Source: Oligella urethralis DSM 7531 (lineage in GTDB: Bacteria; Pseudomonadota; Gammaproteobacteria; Burkholderiales; Burkholderiaceae_B). From it: a DNA stretch of 64,000 nt. The stretch covers positions 62,001 to 126,000 of the forward strand of contig NZ_AQVB01000002.1 of assembly GCF_000372065.1 (NCBI RefSeq). Reading direction: 5' to 3'. Below are positions 47,228 to 57,859 of the stretch, one piece after another. Positions within the stretch are counted from its first letter, which is position 1; every line of letters begins with the position of its first letter. The translations under genes and the position numbers were made by a program. The notes under the pieces were generated by a model that worked only from the letters and a program-made list of their open reading frames with translations, ran no database searches and was not told where the DNA came from.

Positions 47228-47433
47228 AGTAAATATGAGTTAAAAATTAATTAAACGGATAATGCGTAGGCCGACTATGCCTATGAACGATCATAGGATA
47301 ATGACAAATTTTTAGTTGTCGCACACCGCTCTATACTAGGTATTTTAATCCTTGTTAGTGAGAATTTCAGTTATTTATTAGACTTGACTAATGTTGATAG
47401 GCTTACATTGCTAAACTATAGGGAATTTAAACA

Positions 47434-49302
47434 GTGAATCACAGGGGTAGCATGACTAAAAGCTTAGTAAGACCAATGTTGATAGCTTTATTCTTAGCTG
47501 CGATGGCTTATTCTTTTTCGCAAAGTGAGCCATGGTTAGTATTGAGCTATGGCTTAGCCCTGTTTATTTTTGGCTTGCAATGCATCAAAGAGGGTTTACA
47601 AAATAGTGTGGGTGGCGCTTTTGAAAGGTTTTTGGTCTATAGTACAGCGACTAAATTAAAAGGCTTTGCTTTCGGCGTTGTATCCACTTTTTTCTTACAA
47701 TCCAGTACGCTCGTCTCCTTGCTGACCATGGCATTTTTAAGTACCGGCATGATTGGCTTGGTGAGTGGTATTGCTATTAACTTAGGGACTAATATCGGGG
47801 CCACGAGTGGAATTTGGTTGTTGGCCTTGATTGGCCACAATGTGAGTCTAGGTGCCGTGGCGGTGCCCATGCTTGTGTTTGGGGTTTTCTTTAGTTTGCT
47901 TGAGGGTAAGTATAAGTTTTTTGGTCGTGTTTTAGTTGGTATTGCCCTGATTTTTTTTGGGATTGATGCCATCAAGTTGAGTTTTGATAATATCGACAAT
48001 CAGTTGTTAATGCAATCGATTACGGTGAGCGGTATTGCGCAAATTATGTTGTTTAGTGGGGTGGGTTTGCTTGTCACGATGGCTTTGCAATCCTCTCATG
48101 CGACCTTAATTTTAACCTTGGCCTTATTAGGCAGTGAGCAAATTGCTTTGATGCAAGCCTTTGCGATTGCCCTTGGCTCCAACTTAGGGAGTAGTGTGAC
48201 AACCAGCTTGGTTGGCATGTTGGGTAACGATCGCAAGGGGCGGCGGCTAGCCCTGGCACATTTGATTTTTAATATCGTCACGGTGATGCTAGGACTGTTA
48301 TTATGGGTGCCGATAGTTAGTGTAGTAAGCTATATCAGCGAGAAAACGGGGATGAATCATTTGCTGCAATTGGCGTTTTTTCATACCTTAGTTAACTTTG
48401 TAGGGCTATTAGTGTTTTGGCCGTGGCAGGATCATTTTGCGCATTTTCTCTACCGACTGTTACCGGATAAGACTGAGCCGATTTTAGCTGACAATGAATT
48501 TAAAACGGTGGGCGCTATTTACCTTCAAGCGAATATGTTACGTTCAGGTGAGACGGCTTATCGTGCTGTGTTCCAAGAGCTACAACATTTTAGCTCCTTA
48601 TGCTTAGAGGTGATTTGTCATGTGTTATTTATTCCGCCAGCCGATCTGCGCCGTAACGCTGGCAAGGGTGCGGTATGTGCTCATACGGTGAGTGAGCCAG
48701 TCGGTCCATTTAAGTTAAATGCCCGAGCACTCTATGAAGCTCAAATCAAGCCTATTTATAGTGATTTGCTGGACTTTATGAGCAAAATGGATATTGATAG
48801 TGAGCTTCATCAAGAGCGATTAAAAGAAGCTAACATCGTGATGTTGCGCATGGTCGATATCATCAAAGATGCAAAGCATCTACAAAAAAACATGCAAATC
48901 TATTTACAAAACCACGACGCTGCTCCCCATCATGAGTACCTCAAATTAAGACAATACCTGTTCAAGGTTTTATGCTTAGCTCAGCACATGATTATGACTA
49001 AAGCAGATACAGAGGCCTGGCCTAATATGATGAATGAGTTACAGCGGCAGATTCAAAAACTTGACGAATTTCGCGCACGTGCCATGCAAAAATTGCGTCA
49101 CAATGAATTAGATGGTTGGCAAACTTCTTCCTTGATGAATGATAGTCGCTATGCCAGAGACATTGGCAATGGTTTGATGGAAATTCTGCAAATGCCCTTA
49201 AATGCACCACCAGCTGTCGCTGAGGAGGAAATGACACTTAACGCGCGCAAGGAGCAGGGCAGGAAAGCCGAGCTGATGAATAGCGTTAATCACGATGATT
49301 AA
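47434..49302 (+). CDS. Na/Pi cotransporter family protein with PhoU-like C-terminus
   Basis: The 622-residue protein has an N-terminal membrane part with the repeated NptA/Na-Pi motif, seen as QSSTLVSLL (about residue 89) and QSSHATLIL (about residue 219), plus GTNIGATSG and GSNLGSSVTT. A soluble helical C-terminus (about 360-622) resembles PhoU. The family takes up phosphate with sodium. The start may be GTG 47434 (TAGGGA upstream) or ATG 47452 (AGGGG 4 bases upstream). It stands alone. Confidence 0.88.
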   Translation: MNHRGSMTKSLVRPMLIALFLAAMAYSFSQSEPWLVLSYGLALFIFGLQCIKEGLQNSVGGAFERFLVYSTATKLKGFAFGVVSTFFLQSSTLVSLLTMAFLSTGMIGLVSGIAINLGTNIGATSGIWLLALIGHNVSLGAVAVPMLVFGVFFSLLEGKYKFFGRVLVGIALIFFGIDAIKLSFDNIDNQLLMQSITVSGIAQIMLFSGVGLLVTMALQSSHATLILTLALLGSEQIALMQAFAIALGSNLGSSVTTSLVGMLGNDRKGRRLALAHLIFNIVTVMLGLLLWVPIVSVVSYISEKTGMNHLLQLAFFHTLVNFVGLLVFWPWQDHFAHFLYRLLPDKTEPILADNEFKTVGAIYLQANMLRSGETAYRAVFQELQHFSSLCLEVICHVLFIPPADLRRNAGKGAVCAHTVSEPVGPFKLNARALYEAQIKPIYSDLLDFMSKMDIDSELHQERLKEANIVMLRMVDIIKDAKHLQKNMQIYLQNHDAAPHHEYLKLRQYLFKVLCLAQHMIMTKADTEAWPNMMNELQRQIQKLDEFRARAMQKLRHNELDGWQTSSLMNDSRYARDIGNGLMEILQMPLNAPPAVAEEEMTLNARKEQGRKAELMNSVNHDD

Positions 49303-49447
49303 AAAATAGGGTGAGCTTATCTACGAGGGACTGATAGTGTGGTAGGTGGGTGATAGCGTGTATATGCTTGCCTAGTCAGTCAAAGTGGCTGCTAGCTATG
49401 TTAAGCTTAGTTTGTATTGTTTTACTCAGCCATAAGTTAAATTCCTT

Positions 49448-49708
49448 ATGAAAAAAATCCTTAGTCTTTTCTTTGCTATGATTGCACTCATTAGTCTGAC
49501 GGCTTGTACGAGTAATTCGGGCAAGCCTAGGGTGTCTGCGGGGGCGAGCCATTCAGTGCCGTTTACTGTGGGTTCTGATACGCCCGCTTGGATCACTAAC
49601 GCAATCAGGTTTTATCCATGGTCTAGCGGGCGTAAGATCCGAGTGTCAACAGGTGTGTCTGTCAAACCCACGAAAAATACCAATGCGGGTGTGGGCATTG
49701 ATTGGTAG
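49448..49708 (+). CDS. Small lipoprotein, unknown
   Basis: The 86-residue protein has a signal peptide with lipobox LTAC (Cys20). The mature region is short, polar and Gly/Ser/Lys-rich, with a VSTGVSVKPTKNTNAGVGI strand-like segment at the end. It is preserved as a lipoprotein by its signal alone; no family is recognised. It lies between the Na/Pi cotransporter and the AhpD-like gene. Confidence 0.65.
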   Translation: MKKILSLFFAMIALISLTACTSNSGKPRVSAGASHSVPFTVGSDTPAWITNAIRFYPWSSGRKIRVSTGVSVKPTKNTNAGVGIDW

Positions 49709-49856
49709 TTTCCGCGTGTGCAGGAATGAAGTCAGCTTGACAGTAAAAAAATAGCGTGTTAAATTACTTATAACTACATTAGCTATTACTAATGTTATTC
49801 ACTTTAACTGAGTTATTCTAGTTTGATTTTACTAACAATGCTTCAAGGAGTGCAGT

Positions 49857-50195
49857 ATGAGTTATAAGGAATTAACCCAGGTCGTTTCTGGTAATTTACG
49901 CGATTTAAAGCAGGGCAATCCTGAGCTTATGAAAGGCTTTGCTGCCCTATCATCTGCCGCGACCAAAGCAGGTGCACTAGATGAGAAAACCAAGGAGTTA
50001 TTAGCCTTAGCCATTGCTATTGCGATTCGTTGCGATGACTGTATCGCTTTCCATACGCAAGCTTGTATTCGCTTAGGTATGAGTAAAGAAGAGTTAGAGG
50101 AGTTGGTTGGGGTAGCTGTCATGATGGGTGGTGGCCCATCGCTCATGTACGGCAGCCATGCAATTGCTGCTTTTAAGGAGTTCTCCGCAGCGTAA
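49857..50195 (+). CDS. Carboxymuconolactone decarboxylase family protein (AhpD-like)
   Basis: The 112-residue protein has the AhpD-like active site AIRCDDCIAFH (Cys59, Cys62, His66) and a helical fold typical of the carboxymuconolactone decarboxylase family. The CxxC and histidine suggest peroxidase or disulfide chemistry rather than true decarboxylation. AAGGAG lies about 8 bases before the ATG. It is convergent with the TRAP operon across a terminator. Confidence 0.9.
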   Translation: MSYKELTQVVSGNLRDLKQGNPELMKGFAALSSAATKAGALDEKTKELLALAIAIAIRCDDCIAFHTQACIRLGMSKEELEELVGVAVMMGGGPSLMYGSHAIAAFKEFSAA

Positions 50196-50238
50196 TCAGC
50201 AATGAGTTGTTACGGGCTTTGTACCTACCACAGACACT

Positions 50239-50265
50239 AAAAAGGGTGAGGTTTAGACCTCACCC
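50239..50265 (-). terminator. Terminator of the dctQM transcript
   Basis: A 9-bp stem (GGGTGAGGT with ACCTCACCC, 4-base loop) on the minus strand is followed by TTTTT. It lies between convergent genes and may also stop the AhpD-like transcript. Confidence 0.85.
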
Positions 50266-50293
50266 GATTCAAAACACTTCCTAGCACCAGAAA

Positions 50294-51577
50294 CTACTGG
50301 GCACCGAGTAACTCAGGTAAACCGAGTGAAACGATCGGCACATAGGTAATGACCATTAGGAATGTCAATAAAATCAGCAACCATGGCATGGCAGCCTTGA
50401 TTGTTTTAGTTACTGGCATACCGGTGACGGCAGAGCTGACAAATAAGTTCAGACCGACCGGTGGGGTAATGAGACCGATTTCCATATTGACGACCATGAT
50501 GATACCGAAGTGAATCGGATCAATGCCTAGTTCCACTGCAATAGGGAAGAAAATCGGCGCCATAATTAAAATAATCGCTGATGGCTCCATAAAGTTACCA
50601 GCAACCAAGAGCACCAAGTTCACGACAATCAAGAACATCCAGGGCTCTAAGCCAAGTCCTAATACCCATTGCGAGATGAGTTGAGGGATTTGCTCAGTGG
50701 TCAGTACATGGGCAAAAAGCATGGCGTTAGCGATGATGAACATCAGCATCACGGTCATTTTGCCTGAGTCTAGCATCACGCGTGGTAAGTCTTTAAAGCC
50801 CATATCCTTGTACACAAAGAGAGCAATAAAGGCTGAATAAACTGCCGCCACAGCTGCTGCCTCAGTCGGGGTATACATACCGGAGTAAATACCGCCTAGA
50901 ATAATCACAATCAGCAACAAGCCCCACAGGGATTTTCTTAAGGCCACGAGCCATTCGCGGAGGCTGGCACGAGGTTGTGCTGGGAGGTTTTTAACGCGCG
51001 CTACGATATAAATGGCTACCATCAGTGCAGCCCCCAGTAACAGTCCTGGTACCACACCCGCAATAAACATTTTACCCACGGATTGCTCAGTAGCAGCCGC
51101 ATAGACCACCATCACGATGGAGGGTGGAATCAAAATACCTAGTGTACCGGCGTTACAAATAATCCCTGCACCGAACTCAATTGGATAGCCGGAGCGTACC
51201 ATACCGGCGATCGCAATAGAACCCACGGCAGCTACCGTGGCTGGGCTGGAGCCTGATAGCGCAGCAAAAAGCATACATGCGAGCACCGAACCGATGGCTA
51301 AACCACCGCGCACATGACCTACACATGCATTAGCAAAGTCAATTAAGCGTCGAGCCACCCCACCGGTCGTCATAAAGGCGCCCGCAATTAAAAAGAAGGG
51401 AATCGCCAGTAGGGTATAGTGTTCAGAGGTTTCAAACATCTTGATCACTAATCCACGCACGGTGTCAGGACTAAAGAACATGATGGTAATGGCACTAGAC
51501 AGACCTAGTGAAATAGCAATGGGCACACCGATTAGCATCAAGCCGAAAAGCAAAGCGAATAAAACTAGTACTGTCAT
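50294..51577 (-). CDS. dctM: TRAP transporter large permease DctM
   Basis: The 427-residue protein has about 12 transmembrane segments with DctM traits: ALSGSSPATVAAVGSIAIAGM, GILIPPSIVMVVYA and GLITPPVGLNLFV. It is the transport channel of a tripartite ATP-independent periplasmic system driven by sodium. Its start overlaps the DctQ stop by one base. The substrate, usually a C4-dicarboxylate or sugar acid, is set by DctP. Confidence 0.96.
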   Translation of the reverse strand: MTVLVLFALLFGLMLIGVPIAISLGLSSAITIMFFSPDTVRGLVIKMFETSEHYTLLAIPFFLIAGAFMTTGGVARRLIDFANACVGHVRGGLAIGSVLACMLFAALSGSSPATVAAVGSIAIAGMVRSGYPIEFGAGIICNAGTLGILIPPSIVMVVYAAATEQSVGKMFIAGVVPGLLLGAALMVAIYIVARVKNLPAQPRASLREWLVALRKSLWGLLLIVIILGGIYSGMYTPTEAAAVAAVYSAFIALFVYKDMGFKDLPRVMLDSGKMTVMLMFIIANAMLFAHVLTTEQIPQLISQWVLGLGLEPWMFLIVVNLVLLVAGNFMEPSAIILIMAPIFFPIAVELGIDPIHFGIIMVVNMEIGLITPPVGLNLFVSSAVTGMPVTKTIKAAMPWLLILLTFLMVITYVPIVSLGLPELLGAQ

Positions 51578-52257
51578 TACTTCTTCTCCATGACGACATC
51601 CGTGTTGTTCGCGTGACGCTGTGTGGAGAGTTCCTCGACCGCGTCTCTAGCTTCATCCGCCAGCCCCAGATCATCTTGCTGACCGGTAATTAAGCGGTAG
51701 CCGATTTCTAAATAGCGGATAATAAATAGTAAAAAACCAATCGGCACAATGATCGTGACATGCCAACGAGCGACGCCGAAGCGGTCAAGACCATTGGTTA
51801 GGGTGCCATATTTATAAAAGGTATAAACCCACTCTAAGCTGGCTTCAAACATGATGCCGCCATAGAGTAAGCAGGCGCTTAAGCCAATAAAGGCCAGAAT
51901 ACGTCGTGTGCGTGTATCGAATAATTTAATCAGTGCATCTACGCCCAAGTGACCACCGACGCGAACGCCATAGGACATGCAGAAAAAGATGAGCCAGGCA
52001 AAGCAGATGGCAGTGAACTCATTGGCCCAGTTAAAAAATGTGGCGGTATCCATAATGAAGTCGCCAATCGTATCAAAAAAATCACCTGCAGCCGTGTCTA
52101 CAAACCAACCGCCTAGCCCATACAAAGGTACGTAGAGGTTATTAAACATGGTGTAGAAAAAAGTCACAAGTGTCATCGCAGAAAGAATAAATACGATCAG
52201 AAATTTTTCAGTTTTCTGCCATAATAAATCCATTTTGCGGTAGGTATGACTAAACAT
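51577..52257 (-). CDS. dctQ: TRAP transporter small permease DctQ
   Basis: The 226-residue protein has four hydrophobic spans and the DctQ text VRVGGHLGVDALIKLF. It has longer loops and a polar C-terminal tail than most DctQ proteins (usual length about 160-200 residues). It is linked to dctM by a one-base overlap. A hairpin with U-tract separates it from dctP upstream. Confidence 0.93.
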   Translation of the reverse strand: MFSHTYRKMDLLWQKTEKFLIVFILSAMTLVTFFYTMFNNLYVPLYGLGGWFVDTAAGDFFDTIGDFIMDTATFFNWANEFTAICFAWLIFFCMSYGVRVGGHLGVDALIKLFDTRTRRILAFIGLSACLLYGGIMFEASLEWVYTFYKYGTLTNGLDRFGVARWHVTIIVPIGFLLFIIRYLEIGYRLITGQQDDLGLADEARDAVEELSTQRHANNTDVVMEKK

Positions 52258-52334
52258 AAAGTTTTCCTTTACCTAATAGCTAGAAATATGTGATGCTGCT
52301 GTTGCAGCGATTGATATGCGTTATATGAGTTGTA

Positions 52335-52376
52335 TAAAAAATGCCCCCTGAGTTGTTTGATAGCTTAGGGGGCATT
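52335..52376 (-). terminator. Intra-operon terminator between dctP and dctQ
   Basis: On the minus strand AATGCCCCCT pairs with AGGGGGCATT, followed by TTTTTT. It lies 23 bases after the dctP stop. It should let dctP mRNA accumulate above dctQM, matching the need for more binding protein than permease. Confidence 0.85.
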
Positions 52377-52398
52377 CATTCACCACGTCATCGAGTGC

Positions 52399-53698
<1,300 letters not shown>

Positions 53699-53727
53699 TT
53701 GACATCTTATTTTATTGGTAATATAAT
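53699..53727 (+). promoter_or_regulatory. Consensus promoter of the tRNA-Met/tRNA-Arg operon
   Basis: TTGACA and TATAAT, both perfect, are 17 bases apart, about 20 bases before the tRNA-Met 5' end. This is a full sigma-70 consensus. Confidence 0.9.
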
Positions 53728-53747
53728 CTTTTTCTTAGGTTGTTAGA

Positions 53748-53824
53748 GGCTCTTTAGCTCAGTTGGTTAGAGCGACGGAATCATAATCCGCAGGTCCCCC
53801 GTTCGAGTCGGGGAAGAGCCACCA
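53748..53824 (+). tRNA. tRNA-Met (CAU), elongator type
   Basis: The 77-nt cloverleaf has acceptor arms GGCTCTT/AAGAGCC and anticodon loop ATCATAA (anticodon CAU), with encoded ACCA. The perfect 1-72 pair excludes an initiator tRNA. An Ile2 tRNA with lysidine-modified C34 also has CAU; elongator Met is preferred but not proven. Confidence 0.88.
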
Positions 53825-53836
53825 AACACCTCATAT

Positions 53837-53914
53837 GCGCCCGTAGCTCAGTTGGATTAGAGTGCTTGGCTACGAACCAAGAGGTCGTGGGTTCAATTCC
53901 TGCCGGGCGCGCCA
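53837..53914 (+). tRNA. tRNA-Arg (ACG)
   Basis: The 78-nt tRNA has acceptor arms GCGCCCG/CGGGCGC and anticodon loop CTACGAA (ACG, where A34 becomes inosine). It has discriminator G73 and encoded CCA. It lies 12 bases after tRNA-Met under the same promoter. Confidence 0.97.
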
Positions 53915-53921
53915 GATTATA

Positions 53922-53953
53922 AGCCCTCATAGCATTTGTTATGAGGGTTTTTT
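53922..53953 (+). terminator. Terminator of the tRNA operon
   Basis: The stem CCCTCATA with TATGAGGG has an 8-base loop and a TTTTTT tail directly after tRNA-Arg. Confidence 0.9.
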
Positions 53954-54007
53954 CATTATGTTTTAGGATAATAAGCGCTTATCCGCTTTTAGAAACGATT
54001 AACGATT

Positions 54008-54036
54008 AACGGTCCCAGTATTTACTCAGGACCGTT
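54008..54036. terminator. Hairpin after the Bug-protein gene
   Basis: AACGGTCC pairs with GGACCGTT (13-base loop), 16 bases beyond the stop of the minus-strand Bug gene. There is no U-tract, so function as a terminator is uncertain. Confidence 0.45.
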
Positions 54037-54051
54037 ACTCTTTGTGCTATC

Positions 54052-55065
54052 TTAATCTAGTTTGATGGCTGCAGATTTAATCATTTCTTGGTATTTTGCT
54101 AATTCCTCTTTAGCATAATTAGTGAAATCTTGGGCGCTACCAGGTTCTAAATCAGAGGCCATATTGCGCATCTGCTGTTGTACACGCTCATCTTTCATAC
54201 CTTCTGCGTAGGCTTGGTTGAGTTTTTCGATAATAGCTTCCGGTGTGCCGGCCGGCGCAACCACACCAAACCAGGTGGAGATATCGAAATTCGCAATGCC
54301 ACTTTCTTCAAGTGTCGGTACCTCACTTAAAAAACTACTGCGTTCGGCGGTCGTAACGGCCAAGGCGACGACTTCATCTGCTTTAATTTGTGGGAGTGAC
54401 GATGCTAGATTATCAAACATGAGTTGCGTTTGATTAGCTAATAGCGCCATTTTGGCGGGGTTTGCACCTTGGTAGGGGATATGCAGCATATCCACCGCCG
54501 CACGCTGTTTAAATAATTCGCCAGCCAAATGACCAGCACTGCCATTACCACCCGAAGCGTAGTTAACTTTATCACCATGTTGTTTTAGATAATCAACTAA
54601 GGTCTGGACATCGTTGATGCCATTTTCAGTAGCAAACTTTTTATTTAGAATGAGCACATTTGGCACATTGGATAAAAGTATCACCGGCGCAAAGTCTTTG
54701 CTCGGGTCAAAGGGCATTTTTTGATAGAGCCAAGGATTAATCGCCATGGTTGCAACCGCTCCCATGCCTAGGGTATAGCCATCGGCTTTGGCTTGAGCAA
54801 CACTTGCTAAACCCACATTGCCACCGGCGCCGGCTTTATTTTCAACGATCACATTTTGGCCAAGCGTTTCTTGGACTCGCTCACCTAATTGACGGGCGGC
54901 TGCATCTAATGGGCCACCCGCTGCGTAGGGCACCACAAAATGAATGACTTTATTAGGATAATTGCTAGCTTCATCGGCTAGGGCAGGGGCATTTGTTAGG
55001 CATAAAGTTAAGCCAAGCGCTGTGAGTGTTAAGCGTTTTAAGAAATTACGTTTGTGATTGTTCAT
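54052..55065 (-). CDS. Bug-family tripartite tricarboxylate transporter binding protein
   Basis: The 337-residue periplasmic protein has a signal peptide (about residues 1-30, ending ALA). The Bug/TctC traits include NYPNKVIHFVVPYAAGGPLDA, with the AGGPLD ligand loop, and GNGSAGHLAGELFKQ. The ATG at 55065 has TAGGAAG 8 bases upstream; a longer frame from 55158 would run through dut and is rejected. Bug proteins are greatly expanded in Bordetella-like bacteria and bind organic acids. No tctAB genes are nearby. Confidence 0.92.
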   Translation of the reverse strand: MNNHKRNFLKRLTLTALGLTLCLTNAPALADEASNYPNKVIHFVVPYAAGGPLDAAARQLGERVQETLGQNVIVENKAGAGGNVGLASVAQAKADGYTLGMGAVATMAINPWLYQKMPFDPSKDFAPVILLSNVPNVLILNKKFATENGINDVQTLVDYLKQHGDKVNYASGGNGSAGHLAGELFKQRAAVDMLHIPYQGANPAKMALLANQTQLMFDNLASSLPQIKADEVVALAVTTAERSSFLSEVPTLEESGIANFDISTWFGVVAPAGTPEAIIEKLNQAYAEGMKDERVQQQMRNMASDLEPGSAQDFTNYAKEELAKYQEMIKSAAIKLD

Positions 55066-55090
55066 ATAGAGCTTCCTATATTCTGTCTGA

Positions 55091-55537
55091 TTAGTTTTTA
55101 CCGGTGCTACCAAAGCCGCCGCTGCCGCGATCGCTTTGATTGAATTCATCGACCACACGGAATTGTACTTGATGCACTGGCACCACCACCAATTGTGCTA
55201 AACGTTCCATCGGTTCAAGCCTAAAGCTTTGCTGACTGCGATTCCACACGGAGACCATCAGCTCACCTTGATAGTCAGAGTCGATTAAACCGACCAAATT
55301 ACCTAAAACAATTCCATGCTTATGACCTAATCCGGAGCGCGGTAAAATCATGGCTGCATAGCCAGGATTATCCAAATGGATGGCTAAACCAGTGGGGATA
55401 AGCTCGGTTTGGCCTGGTGCTAGGACTATGGCTTCATCAATGCAAGCTCGTAAATCGAGACCGGCAGAGCCAGCGGTGGCATACTGAGGCAGTTGCTGCT
55501 CCATGCGTTTATCGAGAATCTTCAGATTGACTAACAT
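55091..55537 (-). CDS. dut: dUTP diphosphatase
   Basis: The 148-residue trimeric enzyme hydrolyses dUTP to dUMP, keeping uracil out of DNA. Motifs GSAGLDLRA (1), [15 protein letters not shown] (2), [10 protein letters not shown] (3) and the C-terminal [12 protein letters not shown] (5) are present. It is the last housekeeping gene of the ribF-ileS-lspA-coaBC series, and the Bug gene follows it by 25 bases. Confidence 0.96.
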   Translation of the reverse strand: MLVNLKILDKRMEQQLPQYATAGSAGLDLRACIDEAIVLAPGQTELIPTGLAIHLDNPGYAAMILPRSGLGHKHGIVLGNLVGLIDSDYQGELMVSVWNRSQQSFRLEPMERLAQLVVVPVHQVQFRVVDEFNQSDRGSGGFGSTGKN

Positions 55538-55577
55538 GCTTTAATACCTATGTTGAGTTGAACGAATTGCTTTATAT

Positions 55578-56078
55578 TTAAAAAATCGCTATGCCTGGCA
55601 GCATATACAGTGGCGGCCAAATCACAGCAGAGCAAAAATTAGCGAGTTGAAATTTGTAAAATGGTACCCGTAATACGCCCGCTACTGTGGGTACACTTGA
55701 ACGTAAGGGACCTAAAAAGCGTCCAAAAAAAACCGCATAAATACCGAATTTACGAAATAGTAGATGAGAACGTAAAATCACATTGCGGTAACGTTGATAG
55801 ATCCTGGCATGAAGCAGCCCAGGACGCACTTTGCGACCAATGGTGTAGGAGATATTATCACCCAAAAAGCAGCCGATGGAGGCAGCCACACTAATTGGCC
55901 AAAAGGGTAGCGCATCCGCCCCGATGAGGGCACCGGTCGCTACGAGGATGACCGTTGCAGGCATCAGCAGACCAATCACAAAAATGGATTCTAGCAAAGC
56001 CACCATGCCAATAAGGGGTGGTGCCCAGGCCTTATTTTGAGCAATAAAATTCAAGAATAAATCAACATATGCTTGCAT
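55578..56078 (-). CDS. DedA family membrane protein (short form)
   Basis: The 166-residue protein has DedA/SNARE-associated features: LESIFVIGLLMPATVILVATG near the N-terminus, GCFLGDNISYTIGR, and FFGRFLGPLRSSVPTVAG with the conserved Arg-Pro region. It is shorter than most DedA proteins (about 190-220 residues) and ends abruptly at PGIAIF. The final transmembrane helix present in the family seems to be missing, so a truncated or minimal form is likely. DedA proteins are implicated in phospholipid transport. It starts 3 bases after coaBC. Confidence 0.85.
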   Translation of the reverse strand: MQAYVDLFLNFIAQNKAWAPPLIGMVALLESIFVIGLLMPATVILVATGALIGADALPFWPISVAASIGCFLGDNISYTIGRKVRPGLLHARIYQRYRNVILRSHLLFRKFGIYAVFFGRFLGPLRSSVPTVAGVLRVPFYKFQLANFCSAVIWPPLYMLPGIAIF

Positions 56079-56081
56079 TAG

Positions 56082-57284
56082 TTACCTTGAGCGATAGCGC
56101 CGGGCGATTTCTGCAACCAAGGCAGCGGCAGCAGCTGGTTTTGACGCTGGCTGCATCTCGCTGACGCCACTATCAGCAAACAGCACAAAGCGAGTGCTAT
56201 CCCTATCCATGACGTCTTGCGCTAGATTACCGACCACCAGAGGTAGCTTTTTACGTTGACGCTTGGCTTCGGCGTATTCGTATAAATTATCCGTTTCGGC
56301 AGCAAAGCCGATGGGCCATGGGCCGTTTTCCATCGTGGCAACGCTAGCGATAATGTCTGGATTAGGGGCAAACTCCAGTGCTGGAAAACCACCATCTGCT
56401 GTTTTTTTAATTTTGCTAGTGGTGCTATTTTTAATATACCAATCAGCCACGGCGGCGACGGAGATAAAAATATCGTGTGCCGCTGCCACTGTCATCACGG
56501 CTTCATACATCTCACGCGCCGAGCGCACACTTATAAAATCAACACCATAAGGACGGGGCAGGGCTGTGGGACCAGAAATTAAGGTGACCTTGGCGCCTGC
56601 GCGACGTGCTGCCGTGGCAATGGCATAACCCGTTTTACCGGAGGAGCGGTTGGTGATAACTCGCACTGGGTCAATGGCTTCTTCGGTGGGGCCAGCAGTC
56701 ATTAAGATTTTTATGCCTTGCAGTAGTTTAGGACTGAAGAAGCTAATCATCTCTTCAACTAAGTCTGGCACCTCCAACATGCGTCCTGAACCAATCTCGC
56801 CACAAGCCTGCTCACCTGCGGCAGGCCCCCACACGCTAATACCATCATCAATTAAGCGTTGAATATTACGTTGTGTGGCGGGGTTAGCCCACATCTCTCG
56901 ATTCATGGCGGGTGCAAGGATTAATGGGCAAGCTCCACGGGCTAAACAAAGGGTTGATAGTAAATCATCAGCCAAGCCATGGGCTAATTTTGCAATAAAA
57001 TCAGCGCTGCATGGGGCAATCAAGATCGCATCGGCCTCACGACTTAAATTGATATGCGCCATGCTATTAGCCATGGTGGGATCGAGGGTTTCGCTATATA
57101 CATGCTTACCAGATAGGGCTTGCATGGTGGTTGGTGTAATAAAGGCGCAGGCGGCATCCGTCATCACGACCTGAATGCTGGCCCCCTGATCCTGCAAACG
57201 TCGGCATAACTCTGCACTTTTATAGCAAGCAATACCGCCGGTTAGTCCGAGCACGATACGCTTTTCACTAAGCAGCTGGCTCAT
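56082..57284 (-). CDS. coaBC: Bifunctional phosphopantothenoylcysteine synthetase/decarboxylase
   Basis: The 400-residue protein makes 4'-phosphopantetheine, for coenzyme A, in two steps. Residues 1-190 are the FMN-dependent decarboxylase CoaC (LGLTGGIACYKSAEL; LAPAMNREMW with the conserved PAMN). Residues 190-400 are the synthetase CoaB (TAGPTEEAIDPVRVITNRSS; FISVAAVADW). It lies 20 bases after lspA and 3 bases before dedA. Confidence 0.96.
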   Translation of the reverse strand: MSQLLSEKRIVLGLTGGIACYKSAELCRRLQDQGASIQVVMTDAACAFITPTTMQALSGKHVYSETLDPTMANSMAHINLSREADAILIAPCSADFIAKLAHGLADDLLSTLCLARGACPLILAPAMNREMWANPATQRNIQRLIDDGISVWGPAAGEQACGEIGSGRMLEVPDLVEEMISFFSPKLLQGIKILMTAGPTEEAIDPVRVITNRSSGKTGYAIATAARRAGAKVTLISGPTALPRPYGVDFISVRSAREMYEAVMTVAAAHDIFISVAAVADWYIKNSTTSKIKKTADGGFPALEFAPNPDIIASVATMENGPWPIGFAAETDNLYEYAEAKRQRKKLPLVVGNLAQDVMDRDSTRFVLFADSGVSEMQPASKPAAAAALVAEIARRYRSR

Positions 57285-57304
57285 GATGCATTCTCCTCTG
57301 TCGT

Positions 57305-57859
57305 TTAGACTTGCTTCTGTCGTCGAATTCTAAGTAATTCGTCCAGTATTAATAAGCCAGCGCCCACGGTAATAAAGCAGTCGGCTAAGTTAAAGGCGGG
57401 GAAGTAACGATCGCCCCAGTAAAACAGTAAAAAATCAATCACATGACCGAGTAGCAAACGATCGATCAAATTGCCTAAAGCCCCCGCTAGAATTAAGGTC
57501 AGCGCCAAATTAAATAATGATTTAGCAGGATTGCGTCGCAGCAAATAAATAATCACGGCGCTAGCAATGAGACTGAGGGCAGCAAAAAACCAACGCTGCC
57601 AACCTCCGTGATTGGCTAGAAAACTAAAGGCCGCCCCGGTGTTATAGACCAAAATAAAATCAAAAAATGGCAGTATATTCAGGCGCTCAGCAAACTGGAA
57701 ATTTAGTTCAAAATACCATTTACTGAGTTGATCTAACACAATCAAGACGGCTGCAATCACTAACCATCGACTCAGGGGCCAGTGGCTCTGAGCAAGCGTT
57801 GCTGTCGGCTTTTTATGAGCCGACAAGGTTTGCGCTTGAGACTCTGCCGGCTTAGGCAT
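57305..57859 (-). CDS. lspA: Lipoprotein signal peptidase LspA
   Basis: The 184-residue inner-membrane aspartyl protease cleaves prolipoproteins. Four hydrophobic segments are seen. The catalytic aspartates lie in [16 protein letters not shown] and [11 protein letters not shown]; the [11 protein letters not shown] motif is also conserved. Its start overlaps the ileS end by 8 bases, the widespread ileS-lspA coupling. It would process the lipoproteins found elsewhere in this window. Confidence 0.96.
   Translation of the reverse strand: MPKPAESQAQTLSAHKKPTATLAQSHWPLSRWLVIAAVLIVLDQLSKWYFELNFQFAERLNILPFFDFILVYNTGAAFSFLANHGGWQRWFFAALSLIASAVIIYLLRRNPAKSLFNLALTLILAGALGNLIDRLLLGHVIDFLLFYWGDRYFPAFNLADCFITVGAGLLILDELLRIRRQKQV

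Noticed and set aside
55066-55158. Longer N-terminus for the Bug protein
   Set aside because: It would read antisense-free text of the dut 3' end in another frame; the signal peptide and ribosome site fit the ATG at 55065.
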